In this document: positions 42,555 to 43,493 of the stretch, in pieces
Layout: every line of letters starts with the position of its first letter
Position numbering within the stretch: position 1 is the stretch's first letter
Assembly (NCBI GenBank): GCA_029984035.1
Contig: JASBYJ010000012.1
Span: 1 to 43,493 of the forward strand
Source of the DNA: Conchiformibius sp.
Lineage (GTDB): Bacteria > Pseudomonadota > Gammaproteobacteria > Burkholderiales > Neisseriaceae
DNA length: 43,493 nucleotides
Direction of reading: 5' to 3'
Notes under the pieces: generated by a model
Database searches by the model: none
The model's input: only the letters and a program-made list of their open reading frames with translations
What the model was told of the DNA's origin: nothing
Position numbers and translations under genes: made by a program

Positions 42555-42977
42555 TTAAACCCGCACGCCAACCGATATTCTGTCCGCTTCACGCTTTTCA
42601 GGCAGCCTGACAATCAAACCGACCGCTTTCAATACAAGGCTTCTTACCGAACGCCGCCGATATTCATAGTGTTGCGCGTCTGATTCAGGCATCGCGCCGC
42701 ACGGATGCGTTCCGACAATCGGGCGCACAATCGCTTGGTCGCTTTCGCAGCACACCAAAATGTCAGGGAACGAACCGGCCGCATAAAAATCGTCAAAATG
42801 GCAGTAAAACAAATCAGGAAATAGGTTGGACATACGCAAGGAGTGCTGGAACGCAAGCGGCAGGCTGATGCGCCGGCCGAACACAACCTGCATACAGTCG
42901 CCGTTATATCTCCCCGTTTTCCGCAGCCTTCGCTGCAGAAAAGGCAGAGAGAGTTCAAACTTTCCGCGACGTTTCAT
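42555..42977 (-). CDS. Doubtful hypothetical protein
   Basis: An open frame of 140 codons. The middle (SNLFPDLFYCHFDDFYAAG, then ILVCCESDQAIVRPIVGTHP) looks protein-like in composition and codon choice, but there is no ribosome-binding site before the ATG and no recognisable family. The 3' end runs through a DUS. A competing minus-strand frame (42644-42958) is less convincing. It may be a gene fragment beside the pilin-like region. Confidence 0.3.
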   Translation of the reverse strand: MKRRGKFELSLPFLQRRLRKTGRYNGDCMQVVFGRRISLPLAFQHSLRMSNLFPDLFYCHFDDFYAAGSFPDILVCCESDQAIVRPIVGTHPCGAMPESDAQHYEYRRRSVRSLVLKAVGLIVRLPEKREADRISVGVRV

Positions 42978-43031
42978 TCTGCCAACGCATCAACACCCAT
43001 CAAACCCATCCCGACCTTTGAATAAACTGAC

Positions 43032-43283
43032 TCAGCGTAACGCATTAGCCGTTAATACCGCAGCGTTACGGCACTCAGTCAGAACATAACGGAAGTTTGA
43101 TGCAACAGTAGTACAAGCCCATTGGATGTTGCCAGCAGCTACATTACCGGCTTGCAACGCATTACCGCAGGCAGTGGAAATCAAAGTTAATACTGCGCCG
43201 TTTACTGCAAAAATACCGCTAACAGTGATTACACCGTTACTACCATTAACACCCGAGCTTGGACGTTGCGGGTAGCAATCCAA
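43032..43283 (-). pseudogene. Type IV pilin C-terminus-like fragment
   Basis: 83 codons from a TTG with no ribosome-binding site. The translation NGVITVSGIFAVNGAVLTL, then GNIQWACTT and SNFRYVLTECRN, follows the pattern of pilin C-terminal halves: paired cysteines, a W-x-C strand, and an xxRYxPxECR end. The usual Pro is Leu here, and the frame runs ten codons past the expected end. There is no pilin leader peptide or N-terminal helix; stop codons lie just upstream. It could be a silent pilin cassette or a dead pilin gene. Inverted arms CGTAACGC and GCGTTACG (43036-43070) overlap its end. Confidence 0.5.
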
Positions 43284-43372
43284 GACAAAGACAGAACCGC
43301 CTGAAACATTTCAGACCATCCATGAAAGCATTCCGCCCCTGCAACCTTTAAGGGAAAACCGACCGAAACGTA

Positions 43373-43493
43373 TCAAACTATCACTCAGCTCAAACTATCA
43401 CTCAGCTCAAACTATCACTCAGCTCAAACTATCATTCGGCTCAAACTATCATTCGGCTCAAACTATCATTCGGCTCAAACTATCATTCGGCTC
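43373..43493. repeat. 17-base tandem repeats running off the window
   Basis: Seven units of 17 bases. The first three are TCAAACTATCACTCAGC (43373-43423) and the next four TCAAACTATCATTCGGC (43424-43491). The two-base difference is shared within each group, showing stepwise amplification. The array continues past the right edge. Confidence 0.95.

Larger units (their letters stand above)
42263..43031. other. Region between repeat lipoprotein and pilin-like fragment
   Basis: 769 bases. Contents: the lipoprotein terminator and its worn duplicate, several DUS cores (near 42388, 42509 and 42598), and one doubtful minus-strand ORF (42555-42977). Nothing else recognised. Confidence 0.55.

Noticed and set aside
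43373..43493. CRISPR array
   Set aside because: Units are directly tandem with no unique spacers and are only 17 bases long.

Overview
The window comes from a member of the Neisseriaceae. The strongest sign is the very frequent 12-mer AGGCTGCCTGAA and its complement TTCAGGCAGCCT. This is the DNA uptake sequence (DUS) dialect described for Simonsiella and its relatives (simDUS), rather than ATGCCGTCTGAA of the pathogenic Neisseria. Gene content agrees: a FarR/NadR-type MarR regulator, a Slam outer-membrane lipoprotein translocator, smg-topA, ftsEX and neisserial-type housekeeping genes. No rRNA, tRNA, CRISPR array, prophage or intact insertion sequence was seen.

Layout. 1-6 kb: nth, a YgaP-like rhodanese, a TerC/CBS membrane protein, an amino-acid ABC permease, ribF, and the farR/nadR-like regulator, which has a run of 12 C residues upstream. 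6-12.5 kb (minus strand): three paralogous surface lipoproteins with TbpB-type barrel ends, then a Slam translocator and pdxA. This is the most accessory-looking part. Its intergenic DNA carries an octanucleotide tandem repeat next to a Fur-box-like palindrome. 12.7-20.2 kb: tsaC, yjdM, argG, smg, topA, a gene remnant, and a pirin. 20.6-23.3 kb: rplU-rpmA and ftsE-ftsX.

23.3-32.1 kb: one long minus-strand ribosomal operon running rplN-rplX-rplE-rpsN-rpsH-rplF-rplR-rpsE-rpmD-rplO-secY-infA-rpmJ-rpsM-rpsK-rpsD-rpoA-rplQ. It has its own strong promoter and a structured leader before rplN, and a terminator after rplQ. The S10 half of the usual ribosomal cluster is absent from the upstream side. 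This block is visibly more A/T-rich than its flanks and I found no complete DUS in it.

32.4-41.6 kb: a universal stress protein, tcdA, lpxB-rsmD, a 2[4Fe-4S] ferredoxin, dnaJ, a metallo-beta-lactamase-fold hydrolase, argF, lgt and a SlyD-type isomerase. 41.8-43.5 kb: a small lysine/alanine-repeat lipoprotein, a doubtful ORF, and at the right edge a pilin C-terminus-like fragment without a pilin N-terminus. The fragment is flanked by 17-bp tandem repeats that run out of the window and may be the start of a silent pilin cassette region.

Functional links: lgt supplies the lipidation step that the three Slam-linked lipoproteins and the repeat lipoprotein need. argG and argF supply two arginine-synthesis steps from separate loci. 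Paired DUS form the stem of several transcription terminators. The regions most likely to vary between strains are the Slam/lipoprotein island, the C12 tract upstream of farR, and the pilin-like right edge.
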